Source: Altibacter sp.
GTDB lineage: Bacteria > Bacteroidota > Bacteroidia > Flavobacteriales > Flavobacteriaceae
Assembly: GCA_002696485.1 (NCBI GenBank)
Contig: NZTP01000056.1
Span: forward strand, 1 to 45,624
Direction: 5' to 3'
DNA: 45,624 nt
The position numbers were made by a program, and so were the translations under genes. The number at the start of each line of letters is the position of its first letter. Position 1 is the first letter of the stretch. Positions 1-8,007 of this stretch are shown piece after piece. Under the pieces are notes generated by a model, which worked only from the letters and a program-made list of their open reading frames with translations, was not told where the DNA came from and made no database searches.

Positions 1-543
1 CGCCACTCGGCGACGCTCCCCACCGGACAACACCCCAATCTTCTTATCGGGTTCCGGCGTACGTAGCGCATCCATGGCGATCTCGAGTTTCGTATCTAGT
101 TCCCAGGCATCGCTGGCATCGATCTTATCTTGAAGGACGGCTTGACGATCCATTAATTTTTGCATCTTGTCGGGGTCACTGTATACCTCTTCCAGACCAA
201 ACATATCGTTGATCTTATTGTATTCATCTAAAATAGCAACCGTTTCGGCTGCCCCTTCTCTCACTATTTCAAGCACCGTCTTGTCATCATCCAGTTTCGG
301 CTCCTGCTCCAAATACCCTACACTGTAACCGGGTGCAAAGACCACATCTCCTTGATAGTTCTTCTCCACCCCGGCAATAATTTTGAGCAAGGTAGATTTT
401 CCGCTTCCGTTCAATCCCAAGATGCCTATCTTGGCGCCGTAGAAGAAGCTTAAATAAATATTCTTTAGTACCGGTGTTTGTGCATTTTGATACGTTTTCG
501 TCACCCCGGACATCGAAAAGATCACTTTCTTATCGTCAGACAT
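1..543 (-). CDS. ettA: Energy-dependent translational throttle protein EttA (ABC-F ATPase), N-terminal part
   Basis: This is the first 181 codons of an ABC-F family ATPase; the rest lies beyond the left edge. ABC-F proteins have two ATPase domains and no membrane part. EttA binds the ribosomal E site and gates early elongation according to ATP level. The translation starts MSDDKKVIFSMSGVTKTY, has a Walker A motif GLNGSGKST near residue 55, then the EttA-like segment GYSVGYLEQEPKLDDDKTV, and reaches the ABC signature LSGGERRRVA exactly at the edge. The inter-subdomain stretch (GAAETVAILDEYNKINDMF) is the arm region typical of EttA rather than Uup. ATG at 541-543 is the only sensible start. The family call is firm; the subfamily rests on the N-terminal third only. 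Confidence 0.93.
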   Translation of the reverse strand, partial: MSDDKKVIFSMSGVTKTYQNAQTPVLKNIYLSFFYGAKIGILGLNGSGKSTLLKIIAGVEKNYQGDVVFAPGYSVGYLEQEPKLDDDKTVLEIVREGAAETVAILDEYNKINDMFGLEEVYSDPDKMQKLMDRQAVLQDKIDASDAWELDTKLEIAMDALRTPEPDKKIGVLSGGERRRVA

Positions 544-663
544 TTTTTTGTAAAATTAGTTTAGATTATTTGTTCCTTGGAGCCTTGGTTCAGCTCTCTG
601 CTCACAGCATTTGACGGCTTCTTGCTTCCTTTCTTTAGCTTCGAGCTATCACCATCAAACCCG

Positions 664-840
664 CTACACTCTCCCTTTTAGGGCGTTAAACACCCAGGCA
701 ATGGCAAAGAAGCCAATCCCAACGGCAGCAAAGCCCCAGCCCGCCACATCGTCATATCGAAACGCTCCCATGGCAATAAGGGCAACGCCAACCACGATCA
801 TAATAAAGGTGGCCCATGCTAATACTGTATTTTTATTCAT
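664..840 (-). CDS. Small two-helix membrane protein (CAL67264-type, flavobacterial)
   Basis: A 58-residue protein starting MNKNTVLAWATFIM. It has two hydrophobic helices, about residues 5-25 and 30-50, joined by a short polar loop (AFRYDDVAGWG), and ends in a basic tail (NALKGRV). I recognise it as the small membrane protein that flavobacterial annotations call CAL67264 family; its function is unknown. An upstream in-frame ATG at 871-873 would add 11 polar residues (MRANAQKTNNM). I prefer the start at 838-840, with 841-843 equally possible, because the protein then begins directly before the first helix. It lies about 120 bases upstream of ettA on the same strand, so co-transcription is possible. 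Confidence 0.7.
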   Translation of the reverse strand: MNKNTVLAWATFIMIVVGVALIAMGAFRYDDVAGWGFAAVGIGFFAIAWVFNALKGRV

Positions 841-1065
841 CATGTTATTTGTTTTTTGGGCGTTTGCGCGCAAAGGCGCACCGCGCTCTCACCAGTCGCT
901 TCCGCCGGGGCGGAGAGCTTCAACAATGGCTCGATCGCTAACGCAAGTTCTACTCTGTTGCCATTAGGTACGTATGGCAACCTATCGCAAATATCGGTAA
1001 TAAAATAGATTTTTCAGTATGCAAAATACCATACTTTTGTATTTTTGAACAAATCTCAAGCACGC
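841..1065. other. Divergent intergenic region with GC-rich patch and inverted repeat
   Basis: This is the longest gene-free stretch in the window. About 850-950 is clearly richer in G and C than the surrounding gaps and contains short complementary pieces (CCGCC and GGCGG around 902-913). At 958-980 there is an inverted repeat: TTGCCAT, nine bases, ATGGCAA. The promoter of the carboxylase gene follows at about 1032. I see no RNA gene and no convincing reading frame here. The inverted repeat sits about 55 bases upstream of the promoter box and could be an operator, but that is only a guess. Confidence 0.4.
1032..1039 (+). promoter_or_regulatory. Putative -7 box of the acyl-CoA carboxylase promoter
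   Basis: TACTTTTG matches the Bacteroidota -7 consensus TAnnTTTG exactly. The -33 region has only a T-rich stretch (about 1010) and no TTG. Transcription would begin near 1046. This argues against a TTG start codon at 1045 and for the ATG at 1066. Confidence 0.5.
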
Positions 1066-2694
1066 ATGGATATTAACTTCAACAAAAACGAAGATCACAA
1101 TAAACTCTTACTGTCCGATTTAAGAAAACGCCTCTCTGAGGTAAAATTAGGTGGGGGTGAAAAACGTATTGCTAAACACCATGCCAAAGGCAAAATGACC
1201 GCTCGGGAGCGTATCAATTATCTTTTGGATGAGAAAAAACCCACCATTGAAATTGGGGCCTTCGCAGGAGACGGAATGTATGAAGAGCACGGAGGGGCAC
1301 CCAGCGGTGGTGTGGTAGTAAAGATGGGTTATATTAAAGGAAAGCAGTGTATGGTGGTTGCGAACGATGCCACCGTAAAGGCCGGTGCTTGGTTCCCCAT
1401 TACTGCCAAGAAGAACCTTCGGGCGCAGGAGATTGCCATAGAGAACCGCTTACCCATTATCTACCTCGTAGACAGTGCCGGTGTCTATCTACCCATGCAG
1501 GATGAGATCTTTCCGGATAAGGAGCATTTCGGACGTATTTTTCGGAACAACGCTGTCATGAGCAGCATGGGGATTACCCAGATCGCTGCCGTCATGGGGA
1601 GTTGTGTCGCCGGAGGAGCCTATCTGCCTATTATGAGTGACGAAGCGCTCATCGTAGATAAGACCGGCAGTATCTTTCTGGCAGGAAGCTATCTCGTAAA
1701 AGCAGCAATTGGAGAGAGTATCGATAACGAAACCCTTGGTGGTGCCACCACGCACTGTGAGATAAGCGGTGTCACCGATTATAAGGCAAAAGACGACAAA
1801 GATGCTTTAGACACCATAAAGAATATCGTTTCTAAGATCGGTGATTACACCCCCGCAGGCTATAACCGGGAGGCTCCGGCTAAGCCAAAGGAGAATCCGG
1901 AGGATATTCACGGTATTCTCCCACGCTCCCGAGCCGTCCAATACGATATGGTGGAGATCATCAAACGGTTGGTGGACAACAGTACCTTCGAACAATATAA
2001 AGAAGGATACGGCAAGACCCTCCTAACCGGCTATGCACGCATCGACGGCTGGGCTGTGGGTATTGTGGCGAACCAGCGTAGTTTGGTAAAGACCACCAAA
2101 GGAGAAATGCAGTTTGGTGGAGTGATCTACAGTGATAGTGCCGATAAAGCCACGCGTTTTATCGCAAATTGCAATCAGAAAAAAATCCCTTTGGTCTTTC
2201 TGCAAGACGTCACAGGCTTTATGGTGGGCAGTAAAAGTGAGCACGGTGGTATCATTAAGGATGGTGCGAAAATGGTAAATGCCGTTAGCAACAGTGTGGT
2301 TCCTAAATTTACCATCGTTATAGGCAATTCGTATGGTGCGGGTAACTATGCCATGTGCGGAAAAGCCTATGATCCACGTCTTATTGTAGCCTGGCCCAGT
2401 GCCGAATTGGCCGTCATGAGCGGTAACAGTGCCGCCAAAGTATTGTTACAAATTGAAACTGCTTCGCTAAAAAAGAAGGGCGAGACCATCACTCCCGAAG
2501 TTGAAAAAGAATTGTATGATCGTATCAAGGCACGCTATGACAGACAAATATCACCTTATTATGCAGCCTCCCGTTTGTGGACAGACGCGGTGATCGATCC
2601 GTTGGATACCCGAAAGTGGATCTCCATGGGCATTGAAGCGGCCAATCACGCTCCCATAGAAAAAGCGTTTAATTTAGGGGTGATACAAGTATGA
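1066..2694 (+). CDS. Acyl-CoA carboxylase carboxyltransferase (beta) subunit
   Basis: A 542-residue carboxyltransferase with two crotonase-fold halves, as in the beta subunits of propionyl-CoA and methylcrotonyl-CoA carboxylase. It moves CO2 from carboxybiotin on a partner subunit to an acyl-CoA. Seen here: the N-terminal KMTARERINYLLD segment, the oxyanion-hole glycines of the first half (GSCVAGGAYLPIMSDE), and of the second half (GNSYGAGNYAMCGKAYDP). The motif YLVDSAGVYLPMQDEIFPD resembles methylcrotonyl-CoA carboxylase beta more than propionyl-CoA carboxylase beta. No biotin-carboxylase or biotin-carrier subunit is in the window, so the substrate stays open. ATG at 1066 is preferred over an in-frame TTG at 1045 because the promoter box ends at 1039. 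Confidence 0.93.
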   Translation: MDINFNKNEDHNKLLLSDLRKRLSEVKLGGGEKRIAKHHAKGKMTARERINYLLDEKKPTIEIGAFAGDGMYEEHGGAPSGGVVVKMGYIKGKQCMVVANDATVKAGAWFPITAKKNLRAQEIAIENRLPIIYLVDSAGVYLPMQDEIFPDKEHFGRIFRNNAVMSSMGITQIAAVMGSCVAGGAYLPIMSDEALIVDKTGSIFLAGSYLVKAAIGESIDNETLGGATTHCEISGVTDYKAKDDKDALDTIKNIVSKIGDYTPAGYNREAPAKPKENPEDIHGILPRSRAVQYDMVEIIKRLVDNSTFEQYKEGYGKTLLTGYARIDGWAVGIVANQRSLVKTTKGEMQFGGVIYSDSADKATRFIANCNQKKIPLVFLQDVTGFMVGSKSEHGGIIKDGAKMVNAVSNSVVPKFTIVIGNSYGAGNYAMCGKAYDPRLIVAWPSAELAVMSGNSAAKVLLQIETASLKKKGETITPEVEKELYDRIKARYDRQISPYYAASRLWTDAVIDPLDTRKWISMGIEAANHAPIEKAFNLGVIQV

Positions 2695-2807
2695 TATTAA
2701 ATCGTTACAATACGAGAAAAAGTGGGTAAGCTCTCCATAGATTTTTAATTGAGGAAGATTTAGAAGTCTGGGTATATCACTAGTTCCGGTTTTACTATCT
2801 TTCAGGG

Positions 2808-4109
2808 ATGAAAACCGGTAGTTCCTTTACCTCTTATAAAACGTTTACTATCATTCTGCTTATTTTGGCAGGCGAAGCTGTGTTCATACTGCCTTTTGTC
2901 CTCGCGCGGGTCTTTCGTCCTACTTTTTTGGATGTCTTTCAGTTGAACAATCTGGAACTGGGTACCTGTTTTTCGATGTATGGTATCGTAGCTTTTATCT
3001 CCTATCTTTTTGGTGGCAGCTTGGCCGATACCTTTAAACCTAAGATACTTATTGCAGTCGCATTGTTCCTCACTGCTGCAGGAGGGGTAGTCTTGGCTAC
3101 CTATCCTGCCTATCCGGTCTTACAACTTCTCTATGGATATTGGGGGTTCACCACCATTTTCCTTTTTTGGGCGGCCATGATCAAGGCAACGCGTGTATGG
3201 GGCGGCAGCAACCGACAAGGATTGGCTTTTGGTTTCTTAGACGGTGGACGCGGACTTGTAGCCGCAGGTTTCGGATCCTTGGGCGTGTTCATATTTTCTC
3301 TTTTCATTACTTCGGAAATTGCAGAAGCTGTTTATTCGGAACGCAAAGAAGCGTTTCGGAACGTAATCCTAATCACTTCTGCGATGGTTGGCTTTATAGG
3401 TGTATTGGTGCTTTTTTTCTTGCGAAGTGACCCTTCCGAAGAAAACCATACTCGCTCTAGACACTCTTTCCGTGAAACTCTCCTTAATTACGCTATTGTC
3501 ATAAAAATTCCCACTGTGTGGCTTCTCATGGTTATTATCTTATGCGCCTATGTTGGTTATAAGATCACCGATGTCTTTTCGCTCTATGCCAGAGAGGTAA
3601 TGTTGTATAACGAAATCGAATCGGCTCAAGTGGGTACCTATCTGCTTTACATCCGTCCTGTCATTGGTGTAGGAATTGGTCTTTTAGCTGACAAGACCAG
3701 AACCTCTTTGATGATGATCCTAGGATTTATGGTGATGCTTTTGGGCGCACTCCTCTTTGCTTCGGGAGTGTTAGGCCCTTCCTTGTCATTCTATTTCTTA
3801 CTCTCCCTCTTAATTACCGCTACGGGTGTCTATGCCTTTAGAACATTATATTTCGCAGCCTTGCAGGAAGGTTATATTCCGCTTGCGGTAACAGGTACCG
3901 CGGTGGGTCTCATTTCACTTATCGGCTATACACCGGACATCTTTATGGGTCCGGCCATGGGGTATCTCTTAGATGCTTCACCGGGAGAACCCGGACATCA
4001 ACATGTGTTCTGGTTGTTAGCGGGCTTTTCGGTGGTAGGATTGCTGGCTGCGGTTCGATTCTATTGGCTCACCAAAAGTTCATCGCCAACGAGAACACTT
4101 CAGGACTGA
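2808..4109 (+). CDS. MFS transporter (NarK/nitrate-nitrite-like subgroup)
   Basis: A 433-residue integral membrane protein with about 12 hydrophobic helices, the normal size for the major facilitator superfamily. The loop after helix 2 carries a motif-A-like sequence (FGGSLADTFKPKILI), with D and R/K-type charges typical of MFS. The following helices (YWGFTTIFLFWAAMIKATRVWGG) and the segment FGFLDGGRGLVAAGFGSLG resemble NarK-like and related anion or sugar-phosphate porters. The substrate cannot be told from sequence. The ATG lies only 4 bases after a weak promoter-like TATCTTTC (2796-2803). No partner gene is obvious; the preceding carboxylase is 113 bases away. Confidence 0.85.
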   Translation: MKTGSSFTSYKTFTIILLILAGEAVFILPFVLARVFRPTFLDVFQLNNLELGTCFSMYGIVAFISYLFGGSLADTFKPKILIAVALFLTAAGGVVLATYPAYPVLQLLYGYWGFTTIFLFWAAMIKATRVWGGSNRQGLAFGFLDGGRGLVAAGFGSLGVFIFSLFITSEIAEAVYSERKEAFRNVILITSAMVGFIGVLVLFFLRSDPSEENHTRSRHSFRETLLNYAIVIKIPTVWLLMVIILCAYVGYKITDVFSLYAREVMLYNEIESAQVGTYLLYIRPVIGVGIGLLADKTRTSLMMILGFMVMLLGALLFASGVLGPSLSFYFLLSLLITATGVYAFRTLYFAALQEGYIPLAVTGTAVGLISLIGYTPDIFMGPAMGYLLDASPGEPGHQHVFWLLAGFSVVGLLAAVRFYWLTKSSSPTRTLQD

Positions 4110-4196
4110 AAGTCTATTTCTTTAGAAATACAAAAATTGTTTCCGTATTGTTCTTATAATGAGTATCTTAGATAGGCAATCGTAATCTTTTCAATC

Positions 4197-4619
4197 ATGG
4201 GAACAATCAAATCATTGAACAAATGGGCCAATGCACACACCTATTATCCGTTGGATATTTTGCGTATTGGTCTGGGCGTTTTCCTTTTTATCAAAGGGAT
4301 TAACTTTATGGCAGATGCAGCCATGCTTATGGAACTGTTTAAACCTTTGCAGGGCTATGCCGGCGGAATGCTCGCTGTACACTATGTGGCTCCGGCACAC
4401 TTTATTGGTGGGCTGTTGATTGCTTTCGGTCTATTGACACGCTGGGCAGTCATCGCTCAATTACCGATACTTATAGGAGCCGTACTCATCAATTTCTTAG
4501 GAGAAATGAACACCATGAATCTCATACTGGCACTGGTGGTCTTATTTATTTGTATCTTCTTTTTATTCTATGGATCGGGTAAGCATTCCGTAGACAAATA
4601 TTTAAAGATGCAACAATAA
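4197..4619 (+). CDS. DoxX family membrane protein
   Basis: A 140-residue protein with four hydrophobic helices, of the DoxX/DoxD-like family. Diagnostic features are the first helix pattern LDILRIGLGVFLFIKGINFM, the helix GGLLIAFGLLTRWAVIAQLP, and a short tail after the fourth helix ending in SVDKYLK. DoxX proteins are small inner-membrane proteins, some linked to quinone- or thiol-based redox and stress resistance; the role of this member is not known. A second, shorter DoxX paralog lies at 12969. It ends three bases before the stop codon of the opposing M24 peptidase gene, with no terminator between them. Confidence 0.85.
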   Translation: MGTIKSLNKWANAHTYYPLDILRIGLGVFLFIKGINFMADAAMLMELFKPLQGYAGGMLAVHYVAPAHFIGGLLIAFGLLTRWAVIAQLPILIGAVLINFLGEMNTMNLILALVVLFICIFFLFYGSGKHSVDKYLKMQQ

Positions 4620-4622
4620 GCG

Positions 4623-5939
4623 TTATTTCACCTGTATTGGCTTGATGGCTTCCTGTCGGCCGTTCACATAGCGAAAGCCCTCAGGGCCAAAATACCCGGC
4701 CTCTTCCAGCATGATGCGTATGTCTTTCCCCCATTCGGGCAGGTAGACCGTTGTATTGAGTTCAATTGCATAGACGGTGTTTAGGTGTAGTGGATAATCT
4801 CCATTCACCGGAACACCTTCTTGAGAGTCCCACATTCCAAATGTGGTACCGGCACTATGCCCGTAGGTTCCTAACGGATGCGTGTAAATAGAGGGCTGAA
4901 GTCCTTCCTCCCTGCCTTGAGACAAGGAAGTGAGTAAAATCTCGTTCCCTGTCTTCCCTTCTTTGAAATTGGCGGTAAAGATATCTTGCACCCGGTTCCC
5001 TTTCGAAAATGCCTGTTGCAGGAACCCCGGCACTTTGGTTTCCCCTTCCTTTAAAACATAGGCATGCTGTTGACAATCGGTGTTGAGGCCAATGTAGGTT
5101 ATACCAAAATCACAGTGAAGCAGGTCTCCACGTTGGATCACGGCATCCTTTTTTGCCTTACTGAAGGACTCAATATGACTTTTAAGTGCTTCTTGGTCCC
5201 GCTGAATATCCACCGTTGGATGAAACCAAGTCTCCAGACCCATATCTGTTACCTTTTGACGCATCCACCAAACCACATCGTCTGTAGTAGTCACACCCGG
5301 GGTGATCACCTTGGCAGAGAACGCTTCATCAATAATATCGTGGGTAATGGCGACCAAGGTATTGTAAAGGTCCATTTCCTTTTGTGTACGGGTTTCGATC
5401 CATGCGATCGCCAACTTCTCTGCTGAAACTAGCCGCTCCTTATAGGTGTCGGGCAGCGCATTCTTTAGTTCCTTATAATCGGTTTGAACGAGTCCGTCTG
5501 CAATTCCAAAATGTTCTGAAGTGTTAATTCCGATTCTTTTCGGGTTTCGTTCCTTGATGATCTCTACCAGTCGTTCCCATTGATCGGGTTGCTTTTCTTT
5601 GTCCCAAGCCGATGTGATATTCTCTCCAACATCGTAGCGCGCAACGGCCAATTTTTCTATGGTATTTTGCTCTTTGTCTCTGTAAAAAACCAAGATCGTT
5701 CGTCTGCGAGCATTCAACCAGGTAGCCGGCAACATGGTTCGCATCACAGGATCTTCATTATACTCTCGGGCAATGACCAACCACATGTCTATTTGAGTAG
5801 CATCCATTAATTTAGGAAGCAAGTTTGTAAATCGGTCTGCTAGAATTTCATCTCTTAAAGATGCACGATCACGTTCTGAAAGAATTTGGGCGTTGAGAGA
5901 AAATGAAGCCAGCAAGAGAATAAATACGATCTTTTTCAT
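4623..5939 (-). CDS. Secreted M24 family metallopeptidase (Xaa-Pro aminopeptidase-like)
   Basis: A 438-residue protein with a signal peptide (MKKIVFILLLASFSLNAQ) and the pita-bread fold of M24 peptidases, which remove an N-terminal residue before proline. The five metal ligands can be placed: D277 (LLHCDFG), D288 (LNTDCQQH), H361 (YGHSAG), E393 (AIELNTT) and E412 or E413 (IMLEEAGYF). An N-terminal creatinase-like domain (about 25-180) precedes the catalytic domain, as in aminopeptidase P. The upstream in-frame ATG at 6018-6020 would add 27 residues and lie in the terminator of the upstream gene, so I start at 5937-5939, directly at the signal peptide. Likely exported across the inner membrane. 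Confidence 0.9.
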   Translation of the reverse strand: MKKIVFILLLASFSLNAQILSERDRASLRDEILADRFTNLLPKLMDATQIDMWLVIAREYNEDPVMRTMLPATWLNARRRTILVFYRDKEQNTIEKLAVARYDVGENITSAWDKEKQPDQWERLVEIIKERNPKRIGINTSEHFGIADGLVQTDYKELKNALPDTYKERLVSAEKLAIAWIETRTQKEMDLYNTLVAITHDIIDEAFSAKVITPGVTTTDDVVWWMRQKVTDMGLETWFHPTVDIQRDQEALKSHIESFSKAKKDAVIQRGDLLHCDFGITYIGLNTDCQQHAYVLKEGETKVPGFLQQAFSKGNRVQDIFTANFKEGKTGNEILLTSLSQGREEGLQPSIYTHPLGTYGHSAGTTFGMWDSQEGVPVNGDYPLHLNTVYAIELNTTVYLPEWGKDIRIMLEEAGYFGPEGFRYVNGRQEAIKPIQVK

Positions 5940-5981
5940 AGTGTTAGTTTTACACCTTAAAAGTAAATAGATTTCAGAAAT

Positions 5982-6009
5982 AAAAAAAGGAGTGAACACA
6001 GTCACTCCT
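5982..6009 (-). terminator. Intrinsic terminator of the vWA gene
   Basis: Read on the minus strand, AGGAGTGA, a six-base loop, TCACTCCT and then seven Ts. The perfect 8-bp stem begins 28 bases after the stop codon of the vWA gene and lies just before the M24 gene. It should separate the two transcripts. Confidence 0.85.
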
Positions 6010-6036
6010 CTTTTCTTCATCTTTATTGAATGCAGG

Positions 6037-7884
6037 CTATTGGTAACTCTTTACCAACCTTATAAACTCTGCTCTATAGCCTTCGGGGTCATCTCCTTTT
6101 CCTGCCTCTGCAAGTGCTATAACGTCTGCCGGTCTTTGAGTATTGATAAAAACCGATTTTCTCAATTGCATCCCGAATAAGGCCACCGAAGCTGCATATT
6201 TGAAGTCGGTGGATGCCGCCTGAAAGGCGGTATTGGTATCTAAGACGGTTCGTTCTATCAGTTTGCTTATTTCTCCGTCCGGTTCTTTATATCGAAACTT
6301 TACAGTAAGGACTTCATCAGATGCGCCGGCTATCTTCGCATTGGTATATTTCAGCTTTGGTACATTCTTTACATACATGCTTTTCACGCCAACCGGTATG
6401 ATCTCGTACAGTGCCGTTACCGTATGACCGCTTCCCAGCTCACCGGCATCTTTGGTATCATCCTGGAAATCTTCGTCATTGAGCAAGCGATTCTCATACC
6501 CGATCAATCGATAAGCTTGTACCTTACTCGGATTGAACTCAATCTGTAGTTTAACATCTTTAGCAATGGTGTACAGCGTACCGAAAAATTCACTGCCCAA
6601 TGTTTTACGAGCCTCCTGCATGGTATCGATATAAGCATAGTTCCCATTACCTTTATCGGCCAAAGTCTCCATTTTAGAGTCTTTATAATTTCCCATTCCA
6701 AAGCCTAAACACGTTAAGAACACACCGCTTTTTCGTTTTTCCACAATGAGATCTTCCATTGCACGATCACTGGACGCTCCAACATTGAAATCACCGTCGG
6801 TAGCTAGAATGATCCTATTATTCCCTCCTTTGATAAAGTGCTCTTCTGCTATTCTGTATGCCAGTTTTATACCTTCACCCCCGGCGGTAGAACCTCCTGC
6901 GGTAAGGTTTTCAATAGCATTTAATATAAGTTGTTTATTGCTTCCTGCCGTAGGCGGCAGTACCAATCCCGCAGCACCCGCATAGACAACAATAGCTACT
7001 TTATCTTCTGCTCGTAATTGTTCGACGAGTACTTGCAAGGCCGATTTTAAAAGAGGTAATTTATTGGGACTTTCCATAGATCCTGAAACATCCAATAAGA
7101 AAACGAGGTTCGATGCAGGGACTCCGGATACCGAAATATCCTTTCCTTTAAGACCAATTCGTACAAGCTTCGCATCGCTGTTCCATGGCGAGGACGCAAT
7201 CTCGGTAGTTATTGAAAAAGGAACACCTCCTTCAGGTTGCGGGTAGTTATAATCAAAATAATTGATCATCTCCTCTATTTTCACTGCATCCTTCGGGATT
7301 TCCTGACCATTATTGATGAACCTTCGGATATTGCTATACCCTGCTCTATCTACATCTATTGAAAAGGTGCTAAGCGGAGCTGTTTCTACTCGTTTGAAGA
7401 TGTTCTCTTGAATCCTTCCGTACGATTCATTATCTGTATTCGTATTTCTGTACCGTTGTATGTTCTTCCGTTCTGCTCTGGTCATTGAAATGCCAGCAGT
7501 CTTTCCGCTTAATGAACTTACTCCCCGAACTCTTATTTTATTTGATCTTCCCGAAAAACCGTAGCCAGTTACAACTACCTCATCCAATTGAGCGTTATCC
7601 GCATTCAAAACGATATGCAGGGTATGCGTTTTAGAACTGATCTTAACCTCCTGAGAGTTAAATCCTACGTAGGAGAATACCAACGTATTACCTACAGCTA
7701 CCGTGATGCTGTAATGTCCGTCGAAGTCTGTCTGTCCCCCATTACGGGTTCCTTTTTCAATGATATTTACACCAGGCAAAGGCAACCCAGAATCATCTGT
7801 GACAGTGCCTGAGACCGTGATTTGTTGGGCTGAAAGTTGAAAGGCAACTAATGTAAAAATAAATACGAGTACTGTTGATTTCAT
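6037..7884 (-). CDS. Secreted von Willebrand factor A protein with SusC-like N-terminal domain (YfbK-type)
   Basis: A 615-residue exported protein. Order of parts: signal peptide (1-19), a CarboxypepD_reg-like beta-sandwich (about 22-95, with GTVTDDSGLPLPGVNI), a TonB-box-like stretch LDEVVVTGYG (100-109), a short plug-like piece (IRVRGVSSLSG, 117-127), a vWA N-terminal region (about 155-240), and the vWA domain. The metal-dependent adhesion site is intact: DVSGS (265-269), the TAGGST loop (328-333) and ATDGD (361-365). The C-terminal part resembles YfbK-type proteins. vWA domains bind protein ligands via a divalent metal; the partner here is unknown. The N-terminal arrangement is that of SusC-type receptors, but no beta-barrel follows. 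Its own terminator follows at 5982-6009. Confidence 0.88.
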   Translation of the reverse strand: MKSTVLVFIFTLVAFQLSAQQITVSGTVTDDSGLPLPGVNIIEKGTRNGGQTDFDGHYSITVAVGNTLVFSYVGFNSQEVKISSKTHTLHIVLNADNAQLDEVVVTGYGFSGRSNKIRVRGVSSLSGKTAGISMTRAERKNIQRYRNTNTDNESYGRIQENIFKRVETAPLSTFSIDVDRAGYSNIRRFINNGQEIPKDAVKIEEMINYFDYNYPQPEGGVPFSITTEIASSPWNSDAKLVRIGLKGKDISVSGVPASNLVFLLDVSGSMESPNKLPLLKSALQVLVEQLRAEDKVAIVVYAGAAGLVLPPTAGSNKQLILNAIENLTAGGSTAGGEGIKLAYRIAEEHFIKGGNNRIILATDGDFNVGASSDRAMEDLIVEKRKSGVFLTCLGFGMGNYKDSKMETLADKGNGNYAYIDTMQEARKTLGSEFFGTLYTIAKDVKLQIEFNPSKVQAYRLIGYENRLLNDEDFQDDTKDAGELGSGHTVTALYEIIPVGVKSMYVKNVPKLKYTNAKIAGASDEVLTVKFRYKEPDGEISKLIERTVLDTNTAFQAASTDFKYAASVALFGMQLRKSVFINTQRPADVIALAEAGKGDDPEGYRAEFIRLVKSYQ

Positions 7885-8007
7885 AACGTTGTGGTTTTAT
7901 GGTTATGGTATAAAGCTACATTGTTACATATCTGGATAAAAACAGTATTGAGGCAACCGTTATTCTTGATTAGTCAACAAATACGGCGAATGAGTTTAGG
8001 CGTAGGG

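Noticed and set aside
611-967. Plus-strand frame of 118 codons over the small membrane-protein gene
   Set aside because: It is antisense to a recognised membrane protein, runs through a GC-rich gap, and its translation lacks any pattern of a known protein.
2796-2803. TATCTTTC as promoter of a leaderless MFS mRNA
   Set aside because: The box lacks the final G and no -33 TTG is present, so a leaderless transcript starting at the ATG is not supported well enough.
5064-5426. Plus-strand frame of 120 codons opposite the M24 peptidase
   Set aside because: It has no recognisable domain and covers the metal-binding region of the peptidase on the other strand.
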